A stretch of 64,000 nt of DNA from Strongylocentrotus droebachiensis (lineage: Eukaryota; Echinodermata; Echinoidea; Camarodonta; Strongylocentrotidae). The stretch's first letter is position 1. The number at the start of each line of letters is the position of its first letter. Below, piece by piece: positions 23,758-36,097 of this stretch. The translations under genes were made by a program, and so were the position numbers. Under the pieces are notes generated by a model. The model saw only the letters and a list, made by a program, of their open reading frames with translations, was not told the DNA's origin and did no database searches. The stretch covers positions 186,001 through 250,000 of the forward strand of contig JAVYIG010000314.1 in the NCBI GenBank assembly GCA_035222895.1, written 5' to 3'.

Positions 23758-26700
23758 ATGGAAGTTCTAACAGAAAGGTTATCCAGAGGTGAGTATACAG
23801 TATATTTTGCTTTTGCATCAGTGAAAAATTAGAATATGAGTTTAAGTTTAGATCACTAAATGTGGAATGATCTAAGTCTGTGTGTGTCACTGTGTGTGGA
23901 CTGTGGTACTGTGGATCGTGGATGTAGCTTCTTTCATCTTTGGATGCATGCTGGACGCGAAGGTCGCAGCGACCCTCGGCGGACAGTGCAGAGCTCTGTT
24001 GCTGTTGGGCTCGTGTACGTGTTGTTGAGTCTCTTGAGCCTTGTTAGTGTTACCAGGCGTGGATCTAGACCAAATTTTTCTGTCTCTTTCGTTCGTTAGC
24101 CTCTGATTTGGGTAAGGTCGGCTCTAGACTTTAGACCAGACAGAACAGCCCTAAAATAGGCTATACGCTGTAGTGGACGCACGTTTGTGTAAAGAAACGT
24201 TACACAAAACTTGGCCAAACTAAATCCCTAATTTTGATATTTTACCGGATTCATATCCGATGTAGACCCTATTTATACTCCAAAATTAGCTAGAGTAAAG
24301 GACCCGGTTTTCGGCCACTTAAGATAGGGACAGAAATGGGTATTTTAAAATTGCACTTAGGGATCTTTAAATGTATCAGAATTGCTTTATCCTTTAATTC
24401 CCAGTTGATTAATGTAAAAATCATCAAAATCGGCCAAGGGGCTGATTTTTTATGATTTTTTTAAAATTTCATGCATCAGTAATTTTCAATGGTATTTTTC
24501 AATGGAAAGTTTGGTCAAATCCTAAGACAAAGGTAAGTCTTTTCATAGTGAAAGTTATGTAAACAAAAGAGTAAACAACTTCATACAAGAATATTTCTGA
24601 TATAAAATGTGCTAGAGGTTTATTTCAAATGAAAACATGACTTACATTAGCAGACAAAACAGATGTCACTATTCAAAGACATTGTCATCAATTTATTATT
24701 CCGTGGTTGCCATGGAAACAAAGGAAAATAAACACATGTAAACAAAGGTAAATAACTTCGCCCGACAATGAGTTTTAAGTACAAAACTTCTTTTAATGTA
24801 TTTATCATTATTCAGTTAGCAATATATAACAGTTTTGAAATGACAATATCAGTTCTCTTCTCGTAATTACAATTTATATTTGTTTACCACTTTCTTGTCT
24901 TATTCAGTGATGTAAACAAAAGAGTAAACAATTTGATTGTCGCGTAAATATGCTGTACGTTGATCAATTTCTTTCATTTCTTCTCTTAATAAATGATTGA
25001 ATGGTTAAATTTTTGTTGATGTCTTATGATTTGTACTAGATACTTTGAGTGGTACTGTAAATGCTGTGTAACTATTAAGTAAACAAACACATACTAAATT
25101 TCAAATACTTGCAAGTTGACTGTTACTTTACATGTACATGCATTTATAAGAAACGGGGTCTCATTAATGGAACAAACTTCCATATAATACATGCATAATT
25201 ATACACTTGTACCTTTCTTTCTAAAGGCTTTCTAGTACAAGTACAGCATACATTTACTTAGTTTGGGGCTGCATCAGCAATGCAAACAAAAGAATAAATT
25301 CTATAAAAATAATTGTACATAGTCTTAACCTACTTTTGTATATGACCCCTAACTTTTTTTTTTTACTCTCTCTGCAGGCTAAGTAAAGAAAGGATTAATA
25401 CCAGCTCTCTTCAAAGAACATCATTGATAATTATTACTTGAACTACAGTGCAGTATGCAGAAATGATTCACCTACCACCTCAAATTTTCTTTACTACATG
25501 TATAATTTAAATCATAACACAATTAATACACCATGCTTGTGAGAATTTTTTTTGTTTAATGTTCCATTTCTTCAGTTGCATTAACTAGACAGGTACACTT
25601 CCAGGTGATATCCCACTTTAGATGAATTCTGTTGATGAAAATAGAAAAGTACATGTAATTAAATTGATTTCATTTTTTTTTACTGAATTAATCAAATAGG
25701 CCTATAATATACATTCATTTGTAAAACAGATTGAAAAAAAAAATGAAAAAAATAAACTGAGGTCAACATGAAACCATCATCAAGAAGAAAAAAAATTGTT
25801 GACCATCTCCACAAAAGTAACCTCCCCAAAAAGTGAAGACAACAGTATCACGATGAAACTGGTTTGTGATCCCAAGAAATTTGATCGGGTGACAAGACAA
25901 TAACTAACCTGAATTGAATTGAATTAAAACAATTATTGATCTAATTTATGTGAATGTGTGAAAAGGAAAGAAGAGCCAAATAGAATAAACTTTCAACATA
26001 AAAGTCTTTAGTCTTAAGCCCCTCTTTAATCATAACTTTCAATATCATTCTGTCAGTTTCTTAAATTCAATTCAATTCCCGATTCGAATTCACCGTTATT
26101 AAGGGGAGTAAGTACACTACATGGAACAGCCGACCACACAAAATGAGCATGACCCATTCGCACAAAATGTATCTTCGATCTTTCGAGCACCCTCCCTACA
26201 CGGCAGTCACAGCACACACCTCACACACTGCACTGCAATGATTCGGTCGCGGCAGTTACGGCGTACTGCGTTGCAATGAATCGGCCACGGCAGTCACTAG
26301 CTCACACCACACACACTGCACTGCAACTCACTTGCGATCGCATGCGCTACAAAACCAAACAAAATCATCGTTATTTTCTAGTAGAAAACTCTTTTGTCTA
26401 CAAACTGATACCAAATTCATCAATATTCTTATAACATTTAATGGAAAAAACTAAGTTTAAAGTGGTACTTACCTCAAAAATGATCGTAATTTAGCAAATC
26501 TTCGTCGATTTTTAAGCTAGTTGTGGCTACTGTATTGCAGACAATTTTGGTATCCGATATATACCCCTACCTACCGCAATACAACGCGAAATCGTCTGAA
26601 ATGGATACGAAGAAAATAGACTTCGCTTCGTCGATGGAAAACGAAGTTTTTGCGTGCAGACGGCAGATGCGCAGTTGCGTTGCGCAGTAGCCCGTTGCGG

Positions 26701-29700
26701 TCCCTACTTAAGACAAAATCCTATTTTTTGGACTCTTTACTTCCTAGAGTAAAGTACCCGGTTTTCGGCCACTTAAGACAAAATCCTATTTATTGGACTC
26801 TTTACTTCCTATTTATTATCATTTCTTGTTCAAATCATGAAGCAAATATTATTATTATTTAAACAAAAAAAGAATCCCCAAAAAAAATCACGAATTGCCA
26901 TGACAATATTCGTTTCAATTTTCACTGTTTTGGAGCCGGTTATCGGCCGAGCGTTTCAGTTTACGGCCGCATGTACAAAGTCAATAGGAAGCGCTCGCGC
27001 GCGCCTTGCGTTTCTGCGCTGATGTATAGCACAAGCGGGCGGAGCAGGTATCCCACGCCGGAGCTCCCGGGTGCTCGCCTGACCGAATACAGGCACAGCG
27101 GTGATCGGAAGTTGGAATCTGAATTAGACGGACATATCGTGTGTGCGTCGCGGTGTGCGGCTGCATTGATTTAATACATGCGATGAGATACTTTTGAGCT
27201 TGCGACCAGCACAAAATCGGGCTCTATATCTGAAAAATACTTGAAATAAAGCTCATTTTATGGTACCCATATTTCTTACATACACGCGTAAGAAACTCGA
27301 TTTTTCAGATTTGGGTAGCGGGACCGCCGATTACATCGCTAAAATGTGATATTTTAGGATATATTTTTCATTGCAAATGTGGTTCTTCAGTGACACTGGC
27401 ATGGTATGGTATGTGTGGGATATTTGTTATGCTATTATGCGATGTATTTTAAAGTGATTTTACCATGTATCCAACCAATTGGCCGAAAACCGGAGCTGAC
27501 CGATTACCGGGTACTTTACTCTATTTAGTATTTATTATCATTTCTTGTTCAAATCATGAAGCAAATATTATTATTATTTAAACAAAAAAAGAATCCCAGA
27601 AAAAAATCACAAATTGCCATGACAATATTCATTTCAATTTTCACTGTTTTGGAGCCGGTTATCGGCATAGCGAACCAGTTTTCGGCCTCATGTACAAAGT
27701 CAATAGGAAGCGCTCGCGCGTGCCGTGCGTTTCCGCGCTGATGTTTAGCACAAGCGGGCGGAGCAGGTATCCCACGCCGGAGCTCCCGGGTGCTCGCCTG
27801 GCCGAAGACAGGCACAGCGGTGATCGGAAGTTGGAATCTGAATGAGACAGACATATCGTGTGTGCGTGGCGGGGTCCTGCTGCATTGATTTAATACATGC
27901 GATGAGATACTTTTGAGCTTGCGACCAACACAAAATCGGGCTCTAAATCTGAAAAATACTTGAAATAAAGCTCATTTTATGGTACCCATATTTCTTACAT
28001 ACACGCGTAAGAAACTCGATTTTTCAGATTTGGGTAGCGAGACCGCCGATTACATCGCTAAAATGTGATATTTTAGGATATATTTTCCATTGCAAATGTG
28101 GTTCTTTAGTGACTCTGGCATGGTATGGTATGTGTGGGATATGTGATATGCTATTATGCGATGTATTTTAAAGGGATTTTACCATGCATCCAATGGATCG
28201 GCCGAAAACTGGAGCTGGCCGATTACCGGCTCCTTTACTCTATATGCTTTGGTTGGTAAGTGGAACCGAAGTAGTTAAGCATATAGCTAATTTTGGAGTA
28301 TAAATACATCGGATATGCATCCGGTAAAATATCAAAATTAGGGATTAAGTTTGGCCAAGTTTTGTGTAACGTTTCTTTACACAAACACGCGTCCACTATA
28401 GCGTATAGGGCTGTTCTGTCTCTAAAGAGAGAGCCGACCTTGCCCAAATCAGAGGCTAACGAACGAAAGAGACAGAAAAATTTGGTCTAGCGTGGATCCA
28501 GAGGGGAGGGGCGAGCGGGCCTTGGCCCCCTCCCCCCCCCCCCCCAAAAAAAAAAAAAAAAAAAAGGAGAGAGAGAGAAGGAAAAGAAGGGAAAGGGAAA
28601 GGGAAGAGGAGAAAAAGGAAAAAAAGAAGAGGAAGAAGAAAAGAAAAGAGGGAAGAAGGAGATCGGGGGAGGGTCAAAAGGACTTGCCTCCCAGGCTGTT
28701 GCCTCCCCCCCCCCATCAAAAAATAAAAGAGAAGGCAGGAAAGGGAAAGAAAAAAAGGAAAGAGGAGATAAAGGGAAGGAAAAAAGAGGAAGAAGAGAAG
28801 AAAAGAAAAGAAGGGGGATATCAGTTGCAATTTTCCCGTCAACAAGTTGTGGATCAGGGGGGGGGGCAAAAAGCCCTTGCCTCCCCCTCTCCCCCCCCCC
28901 CCCCCCCCCTCCGTCCCCGCTGAAAAAAAAAGAGAAAAGGAAGGAAAAGGAAAAGAGGAGAGCTAAAAGGGAACTTACATGTAAAAGAGGAAGAAGAAAA
29001 GAAAAAGGAGAAAAGAAGGGGAGATCAGTTGCGGTTAATCCCGCCAACAATGTGTGGAGAGAGGTGGGGGACAAAATGACCTTGCCCCCCCCCCCCCAGC
29101 AAACCTAAAAGAGAGAGAAGGAATGGAAGGGAAAGGGAACGAGGAGAGAAAGGGAAAGACAAAAAAAAGAGAATGAAGAAAGGTAAGGGATATCAGTTGC
29201 AATTTCCTGCCAACTCAACTGGCGTACTGATAGGGGAGGGGGGGGGGGGGGGCTTTGGGGAAATAAAATTCAAACATGGTTTATTTCAAATTCCATAATG
29301 GTAGTTTACAAATAATGCTGAAATTACATATTTTTCTGAGATGTTTCCTCACTTTTAAGTAATTTATACTTTTTTATGCGTTTGTTGGAAAATAACAAAT
29401 TCCTAAATTTACAGCCAGGCAAGTAAATGCTTCTTGAGATGCCTACATGTCAGGGCCCGCGGAAAGGTGGGGAGCCCCCCCCCCCCCCCCAACTTTTTTT
29501 GAAAAAGTATATTAAAGAGAAATAGAAAGAAAGAGAGCAAGAAAGAAAATAGTTAACTGCCAGTGTCACATTATAATGATGTATCAAAATATGCTCATCT
29601 GACCATGATTAAATGCCTAAAACCTGAAGCCTCTGCCCCCTGGATTCAACCTAGGGCCCTAAGGGGGGCCCTTAGATGCTCATCTGTCTGTAATTTAATG

Positions 29701-32700
29701 CCTAAAACCCCTGAGCTTCCGGGGGCGGACAAAGTATCAAGATATGTTCATCTGACCGCAGTCGCATAGCTAGGGGGGCGGTGAGGTGGTCCCCAAAAAA
29801 CGCTGGCCAAAAAAAGAGAGGAGTGAAAAGGAAGAGGACGTAGGAAGAAAAAGGAGTAGACAAAGAACATTTTTGAAATTCAGACAAGGATTAAGAGTCG
29901 AAAACGGTACAACGAATCGTCTTCTTTCTCTAATAATTTAATAAAACGTCAACTGAATTTAGACAAGGGATTAAAAGTCGAGAACGGTACAACGAATCAT
30001 CTTCTTTCTCTAATGATTTAATGAAACGTAAAAGCTTCCGCGCTTCATGCAGGAAGGGGGAAACTGAATTTAGACAGAGATTAAGAGTCAATAACGACAC
30101 AACGAACCGTCTTCTTTCTCTTATGATTTAATGAAACGTAAAAGCTTCCGAGGGGGGGAAACATAATTCAGACGAGGATTATTTTTGGGAATGGTACAAC
30201 GAATCGTCTTCTTTCTCTAATAATTTATTGAAATGTCAAAGCTTCCGCGCTTCGCGGAGAAGGGAGGGGGGAAACTCGCCCCTCCCTTCACCCACCCCCC
30301 CCCCTATTACGTCATTGCTGGTCACCATTACGTACCAATATTTGGCTCGCATAATTTCAAATTTGCCCCCCCCCCCCTAAGAAATCCTGGATCTGCGCCT
30401 GAGTGTTACCTTGGCCCTGTCTAATCCCGAAAAATGCGGTGATAATGATGTGCTTTATATATGGCTTAATTTGGTTGAACTCTTAAAGACTTAAAGCGTT
30501 AAACTTTTATAAAGGTGTTTTCACAAAATGTTACATGGCCAGCTGGACACAGATGCCCGAACCCACATTAAACCTAAACCAGATAGAAGTAGACGCGGGG
30601 CATTCAGTTCAGTTTGAAATACCATCAACCAGATTGGATGTATATAAAAACTCATTTTTTCCACGCACAACCAGAGCATGGAATAACCTTGATCTGACAT
30701 TAGTATCCCTGACTGACTCAGCAAAGTTTAAAGTAGCACTTCTGAATCTGAAATCTCCTTAAGTCCACCCTCTGCCACCCCGACCTCCAGCTTAAATTCC
30801 ACTAGGAATCTTTTGGAGGAACAACAACCAAGTACCAAAAGCAATTTGCCTGAATAGCTTGTGTGTGATTTGAATATAAATTTGAAACTTTATTTAAAGG
30901 GCCATTCTAACCAAACCGGGCTAAAAAATGAAGAAAAAAAACATGTAGAATAATTTTTGACGGAGATTCCAAACATGACAATGATTTTCTTAGAAATCAT
31001 CGATAATTCTGGAATCTAGCTTTAAAAATGATGACTCAGAACGCGCTGAAATAAAGCCCAGTTTCGGTGATGACGCATTTGACGTCACTGCAGGCGCTTC
31101 TCCGGTGAAAAGGAGGGTGATTTAGGCATTAAAATGTCTTTTAAAAGGCAAACTATGATATAAATTGAAGAAAAAAAGACATTTATGCAAAAAATAATAT
31201 AATATAATAAAATAATTTCCCAGTACATTTCTGGCAATTTCGTCATTCCTAATCATCAAATTATCAAATTATCAAATTGGACATGCCCGCAATGACGTCA
31301 AATGCGTCATCAAGCCACATGACCGTAAATTACCTTTTTTCGAGGGGCGTAGCCCAGCAAGCGTGAGAACTGAAAAATGGATGGCTATTATCATTTTTTG
31401 GGTTAATTTAGAGATTTTCTGAAAAATCAGAGGCTGGAATTATAATAAGTACCTAGAGGTGTATTCGTGGTTGGGAAGGCTATGTTAGTTGGGTAAGAGT
31501 GGCCCTTTAAACAAAATATTTCAAAAAATGTTTACAAAAAAAAAAAAAAAGACAAAATCTCGAACTGTTTGAACTTTGACAGTTTGAGAATCAAGGACTT
31601 AGTAGTCTTAACATTTTTAAGCGTTATTTGCCTAATTATTTGTGTCAGTTTGTTAAAAATGTCACCTGTATCGAATACTCAATTAATTTTTGCTTTCACT
31701 ATGACTATCATACTATCAGTAAGGGGGTAAATAATTAAAGAAAAACAGAAGAGAGAAAAACAAAAATCTTTCTAATTCTTCGAACCTTTATTTGCAAATT
31801 AATGTAAAACTTCACGCCTCCTCTTGGTGATTCCAGGAACTTTGCATCATCTCCAGAAGTTAGAGCAGCAAGCCCAGGACCTGAGACATGGCTCCAAGAC
31901 CAGGGCCAAGCAGGAGAGGATGCTGAGGGAACTTCAGAAAGCTGTGCACCAGCTCCAAGAGAGGAGGGATCTCCTCAAGGTCCAGATTGCAAACTCGCCA
32001 AACAAGGTACATAAATGCCCACGTTAAATCTGGCTTGAATTTTACTTGGAATTTTCCTTCCAAAGCTAATTTGTTGATCGGAGAAGGCTTAGTTTCTTAC
32101 AACTCGTATAAATGTTGATCTGTGGCGATGTAGAGGTTGACTTTCGGCACTTCTTAGATTGGCAACCTAAATCTAATCTTTAGATAGGGTCTAAATTAAA
32201 CCTGGCTTAAAGTTTGGCATCTTAAAGAATGTAGGGACCATTAATTATTATTAATCTTCTTAATGCATGAGTACCACCAAAAAACATGTACCAGCACTAG
32301 ATTGTTTTTGTGTACCGATAGTCAATATTTCATCACCACATGTTTGGAAATAAAACTGCTATGATCATCCATTTTGTTTCCTCTTTCCTCTCTTGGTGCA
32401 GGTTCTGGGCCCGATCTTGCAGAACACAGATTCTGAAGACAAGAAAGCCTTGGTAATGGCCGTCAAAGAAACCATGAAGAGAACGGACAAAAAGACTCTC
32501 AAAGGTGCTGTGACCGAAGCCATTAAGCTTAAACAGAGGGAACTGTCTGTGTCATATAGACTCACAGGTGCGAAAAGAGCTTATAATCAGAATTTGCCCT
32601 ACAAATATTTATAAAGAGTATATTGTAACTGAAATGTTGAAATTGTAACACACAGTCTACACTGCTTTTATAAACAAAGGAAGATGGGGAAACATAATAT

Positions 32701-35700
32701 TCTACTGAGAAATATATTATTTATCATGACAAATTCAAATTATGCAAAGGCATTTGTCAATGAATTTGCATGGGTGGCTGTGTAAGTTGATGGTTTGTAA
32801 AGCCATTTGGGCAAACGTAAATTAAAGTGTGCTACTTCAATTTGTCTCAATAGTCAGATTTTATCACTAAAATAAAAGATAAAACAGTTTTCAGAATACC
32901 ACCTCTGTGCTGTAAAAGAGTGCATACCGGTAAGAGAAAAGGGATTCGATTCAGAATTGGAACTCTGGAAGCTTACTGGATTATTTTGCAACAGTGGATG
33001 ATAAATAAAGGCAGATAATATTGAATTGCTGAAAATTGTTATTTGTTTTCATGCTTTGCAAAGAGAATAGTATACAGCAATAGAAAGAGGGCGTTATTTT
33101 GTACACCACATTTAATTTGCACTTTTAAAACTGCCCATATTCTACATATATGCAGAGCTGCCAACCTTGCGCGACCAAAAAAAGGAATCATGATAGCAAA
33201 AAAAGGAATTCATAAAACGAAACTTACAACCACGCGCGACACACTTCCAATGCAGAAATGTTCATTCCTCATGCTGTTTTTTTCATACAAGCAGTTTTTT
33301 TTTGTTTGTTGTTATTTTGGTGTTATCGGCATTTCATTCTTTTTGAGAATATTTTTCTCTTCAAGTATGTTTTAAAATTAGTTTTCTATTGAATTTGTGA
33401 TGAAATCACCATTTTAGGGCAGTTGTTTGACATGTGGTATGTAAAAAAAAAAAAAAATTAAAAAACGTATTTTATGAAGAAAAAACGTATTTACCGTAAT
33501 TTGGAGGAAAAAACGGAATGGTTGGCAAGCTCTGTATATGTATCATGAAACATAAATCAAACACTCTGGGAATAGACTGTGTAACCAATTCATACAATTT
33601 TCTCTTGGTGCATACAGACCTACACATCCAGCTTTCTGTCATTATCATAACCTGGTTTTGTATACCAATGTAAAATTGTTGATGTTTTCTAATGTCAACA
33701 GGTGTCTGGTATTTTGGAATTGTAAAGTCTCCCCTCTTTCTCTCTATCTTTTCTCTCTCTAATGCAAGTCATTCTCTCTCTTCATTATGTTTCATATATA
33801 CTATAGGCTGTTAGTTTAGTTTAGATTAGTTTAGATCAGTTTAATTAATAATAGTTTAATCGAGGGCTGCAAGCATTTCATGCTTACGCTGTAATGCTGT
33901 ATCCCTCCGATATCATGTTAATTGTAAAAATGAGTAATGTTCTCTTATGTATTGTTTATGTTCCATACAGTACGAGTATCATGTATTGTACTTCGAATTG
34001 TAAATTATATCACACTGATGGACATATGTATGTTTAAAGCCCCACTGTCCTACTTGTAGCTACTTGCTCCCTCTATATAGAAAACTTTCCAAATCGCGGT
34101 GCCTGTTGGTCCCCCATGATCCTCTTTTTCTTATGTTAGTTGAGAGCTGAGTTAATGAGATAGTCACCTGTCACCTCGCTGTGTGGTCTAATCTCTTCTG
34201 GCCCAGTAGTATTGACGGTCTTTAAAATATGTATGTTTAAAATATGATATAGAAATCAATCAATCAAATCAAATCAAATCAAATGTTCATGTCCCATCCA
34301 GGCAGCACTATTCACAAAACGGACGGCAACAGTGTGCGGGTGAGATGGGACACCTTCGACAGGGGGCAGTACTTCCAGCCGTACTATGCAGTCATATCCC
34401 TCAACTCTGCCAAGAGTCTACACCTCATCAAGCATAACCTGCCCTATTTCCTACCCGTCAAGGACTTTGAGATGAAGCACCTCAACACAGACATGCAGGC
34501 CTTCGTGCAGGTGGTCGGCGACAGTCTCAATGCATTCGTTTCAAGAAGGCATCAAGTGGAGGAAGCAAAAGTGAGTGAAGTACAGATCTTTTAGGACACT
34601 TTAGGAATCTGCTTATATAATGAAAGAAGATTATATGCTGTTCATGTATGTGCTATAATGCTTCCATGGTCAATTCCCAGATTTAATAAAAATTCAAAAT
34701 GCCTTAGTTCAAACCCTGGACCCAACACTTGCCAAAACCTCCCCTAAAACCCAATGATGAGCATACCCTAACCTTATATCTTTGACAAAATAAAGCCTGG
34801 AGTAAAGGTGAGATCACGATGATCATAATTTCAAAATCAGTCATCATTTTGATGTTTTTTTTGTTGTTTTTTTCAGTTTGAAAACTGTTATGTAGAAAAG
34901 TCCTTTTTTGGTTGCCATTGGCAAACAAGATTTTTGTTGTTAAAAAAAAAGGTTCAGTACTGTAGTTTTGAAATGTCATGTATGCACATTGGAGATGTTG
35001 CAAATTCCAGGGTAATTGTTTTATGGAATTGTTAGCTGTTATTTGCCCTCAGTCATATTTTTACGGATGTTCAGAAAAAGAGCAGACACGAATCAGACTT
35101 AATAGCAAGGGATTGAAGGGATTTACAGAAAATATTTAGATTATTAACGGTGTTTCATACAATATTTTGCCTCTGTATTTCATTGTTTGTATGTGCAGTA
35201 TTCCAGGAAGCTTGCAATGCTCGACACCAACATTGATTATATCGTTTTATTTTTAGGAAGAGTGCCAGAAATTTATCCGAGGGGAGATCACATCTAGCAA
35301 TGCTTTCAACAACATTGATCTGACCTTATCGACTTCCAGACAGACACGTTTTGATGTTCAGCTCTTCTATGATGACCTCAAAGGCAATCGACCCACCGGT
35401 GTTACCGTCCATTCACACGGTGAGTTTCAGGTCAAATAACTTTATGCCCGTCTGCACTAGTTTGGCCAGGAGGGATTAGACCACCCAGTGTGGTCACTGA
35501 CATGTGGTTATCTCATCAAAGCAGATCTCAATTAACATAAGAAAAAGGGGTCACCGATTAAGCATTGTTTGCTATATAGAGGGCGCAAGTAGCTATAAGT
35601 AGTGCAGTGGGGCTTTACCGGTAATTGTTTATTGATCTAATGTTTGTTAATAATACCATAGGATATCTCTACTTCCATTTAATACTTACATTCCTCGTGA

Positions 35701-36097
35701 AACAAGGAACAGTGTGGAATGTGGGGTCTCATTGAGGTTCCTGAAATTGAAGTGGCTGAGAAGAGACAACCTTTTTATTGTTGTCTTATCATATCATGAA
35801 AACCTAGTTCTGTTTCATAGATTTGGATTTTATATTAAAAGTTAAATGTTCTTTGATATTTTGATCATGGTATTCAATTTGATTTAGATTCAACTCAATG
35901 TTCGTGATCTTTTTTGTCATGTGTGTATGTTTGTATGTGTGTCATATTAGTTGAATGCATTGATTCACCATGCCTTTTCATTTGCTTGATTCTCTCATTA
36001 TGCAGGAGGCTTATCCAAAGCACAGATCCGGAACATCAAAGAACTCTTCTCTCAACATCGGATATCAGAAGCCATACAGCAGATACCACATTCGTAA
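23758..36097 (+). CDS. CENPO: Centromere protein O (CCAN kinetochore subunit)
   Basis: Six exons join in phase: 23758-23788 (MEVLTERLSR), 31837-32006 (TLHHLQKLEQQAQDLRHGSK, coiled coil), 32402-32567, 34302-34570 (VRVRWDTFDRGQYFQPYYAV), 35257-35419 and 36006-36097 (ending IQQIPHS, TAA). The total is 891 nt, 296 aa, close to vertebrate CENP-O. An N-terminal coiled coil is followed by the YRLTG motif and an RWD-type C-terminal region, as in CENP-O/Mcm21, which pairs with CENP-P in the inner-kinetochore CENP-O/P/Q/U complex. The family call rests on the YRLTG...F-G-Y pattern, the NLPYFLPVKDFE-like segment and the head-to-head PTRHD1 neighbour. Exon 1 is tiny, and intron 1 (8 kb) is filled with nested transposons. 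The first exon is inferred from phase, position and the GTGAGT donor. Confidence 0.9.
24325..26705. mobile_element. 2.4-kb hAT-like element with 8-bp TSD inside copy C
   Basis: The 8-bp repeat ACTTAAGA lies at 24317-24324 and 26706-26713. The left end TAGGGACAGAAATGGG and the inverse of the right end (AGGGACCGCAACGGG) agree at about 12 of 15 positions. An 8-bp TSD with TAGGG-type ends fits hAT. No transposase was recognised: the interior is AT-rich, with a ~75-bp duplicated GC-rich block near 26200-26330 (CACACACTGCACTGCAA repeated). Confidence 0.75.
26747..27521. mobile_element. TA-TSD transposon copy B inside copy C
   Basis: A 775-bp complete copy flanked by TA (26745-26746, 27522-27523). 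Its two ends share a diagnostic variant, GAGTAAAGTACCCGG, that distinguishes it from A and C. It was inserted into copy C within CTTTACTTCC/TATTTA, since C's sequence resumes on the other side. It therefore inserted into a member of its own family. Confidence 0.85.
28500..29260. repeat. Purine-rich tandem repeat with G/C homopolymers
   Basis: Roughly 180-bp diverged units each contain a long GGAAAAGGAAGAA-type purine block, the segment GATATCAGTTGCAATTT-C.CC.CCAAC, and a C homopolymer after CTTGCC (unit boundaries near 28660, 28815, 29020, 29190). The long open frames here arise from the low complexity and are not genes. It lies in CENPO intron 1. Confidence 0.75.
29876..30290. repeat. Four tandem units of 80-110 bp
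   Basis: Each unit contains a GGTACAACGAATCGTCTTC-type core, TTTCTCTAATGATTTAAT, and in the later units AAAGCTTCCGCGCTTC. Starts are near 29878, 29958, 30071 and 30168. It is part of an unidentified repeat in CENPO intron 1. Confidence 0.8.
30500..30890 (+). pseudogene. 3' end of a LINE (non-LTR) reverse transcriptase
   Basis: The frame 30535-30762 ends with NSFFPRTTRAWNNLDLT, the C-terminal tail pattern (FFPRT..WN.L) common to many animal LINE ORF2 proteins, preceded by RLDVYK. The catalytic domain is absent, so it is a 5'-truncated copy, as is usual for LINEs. Untranslated tail follows to about 30890. Confidence 0.7.
30898..31506. mobile_element. 609-bp MITE with TTAA duplication (AGGGCCA family)
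   Basis: TTAA occurs at 30894-30897 and 31507-31510. The left end AGGGCCATTCTAACC and the inverse of the right end, AGGGCCACTCTTACC, agree at 13 of 15 positions. The interior contains repeated TGACGTCA-like and GATGACGCATTTGACGTCA segments. piggyBac- or Kolobok-type by TSD. Confidence 0.8.
33153..33534. mobile_element. MITE with CAGAGCTGCCAACC ends, copy 2
   Basis: Starts CAGAGCTGCCAACC and ends GGTTGGCAAGCTCTG. It is flanked by the 6-bp repeat TATATG (33147-33152, 33535-33540). The interior matches copy 1 (13843-14088) in inverted orientation. It lies in CENPO intron 3. Confidence 0.8.
34034..34210. mobile_element. Partial copy of the AGCC TTAA-type MITE (inverted)
   Basis: TTAAAGCCCCACTGTCCTAC and the following 170 bp match the right end of the 11084-11683 element in reverse orientation. 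The other end is not present. Confidence 0.7.
35455..35617. mobile_element. Partial copy of the AGCC TTAA-type MITE (direct)
   Basis: GGGATTAGACCACCCAG through GCAGTGGGGCTTTA matches 11525-11686, with the GGGGGACCAATGG segment deleted. It lies in CENPO intron 5. Confidence 0.7.

Larger units (their letters stand above)
24293..28240. mobile_element. TA-TSD transposon copy C, interrupted twice
   Basis: Starts GAGTAAAGGACCCGGTTTTC and ends CCGGCTCCTTTACTC with TA on both sides (24291-24292, 28241-28242). Removing it restores the palindrome TTAGC-TA-TATGC of the outer element's loop, so the insertion point is proven by symmetry. Its own sequence is 24293-24324, about 26706-26746 and 27522-28240. 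It is the same family as 8125-8937. Confidence 0.85.
24066..28489. mobile_element. Outer foldback element with 9-bp TSD (Mutator-like MITE), split by later insertions
   Basis: The arms 24066-24290 and 28243-28489 are inverted copies, starting TAGACCAAATTTTTCTGTCT and running through CGTTACACAAAACTTGGCC to CCAAAATTAGC. The 9-bp direct repeat GCGTGGATC flanks it exactly (24057-24065 and 28490-28498). A long TIR with a 9-bp duplication is the Mutator-like signature. The original element was about 475 bp, and everything between 24291 and 28242 arrived later. It lies in CENPO intron 1. Confidence 0.85.

Noticed and set aside
28487..29074. Long Pro/Phe/Ser ORFs on minus
   Set aside because: They are products of pyrimidine-rich low complexity and poly-C/poly-T runs.
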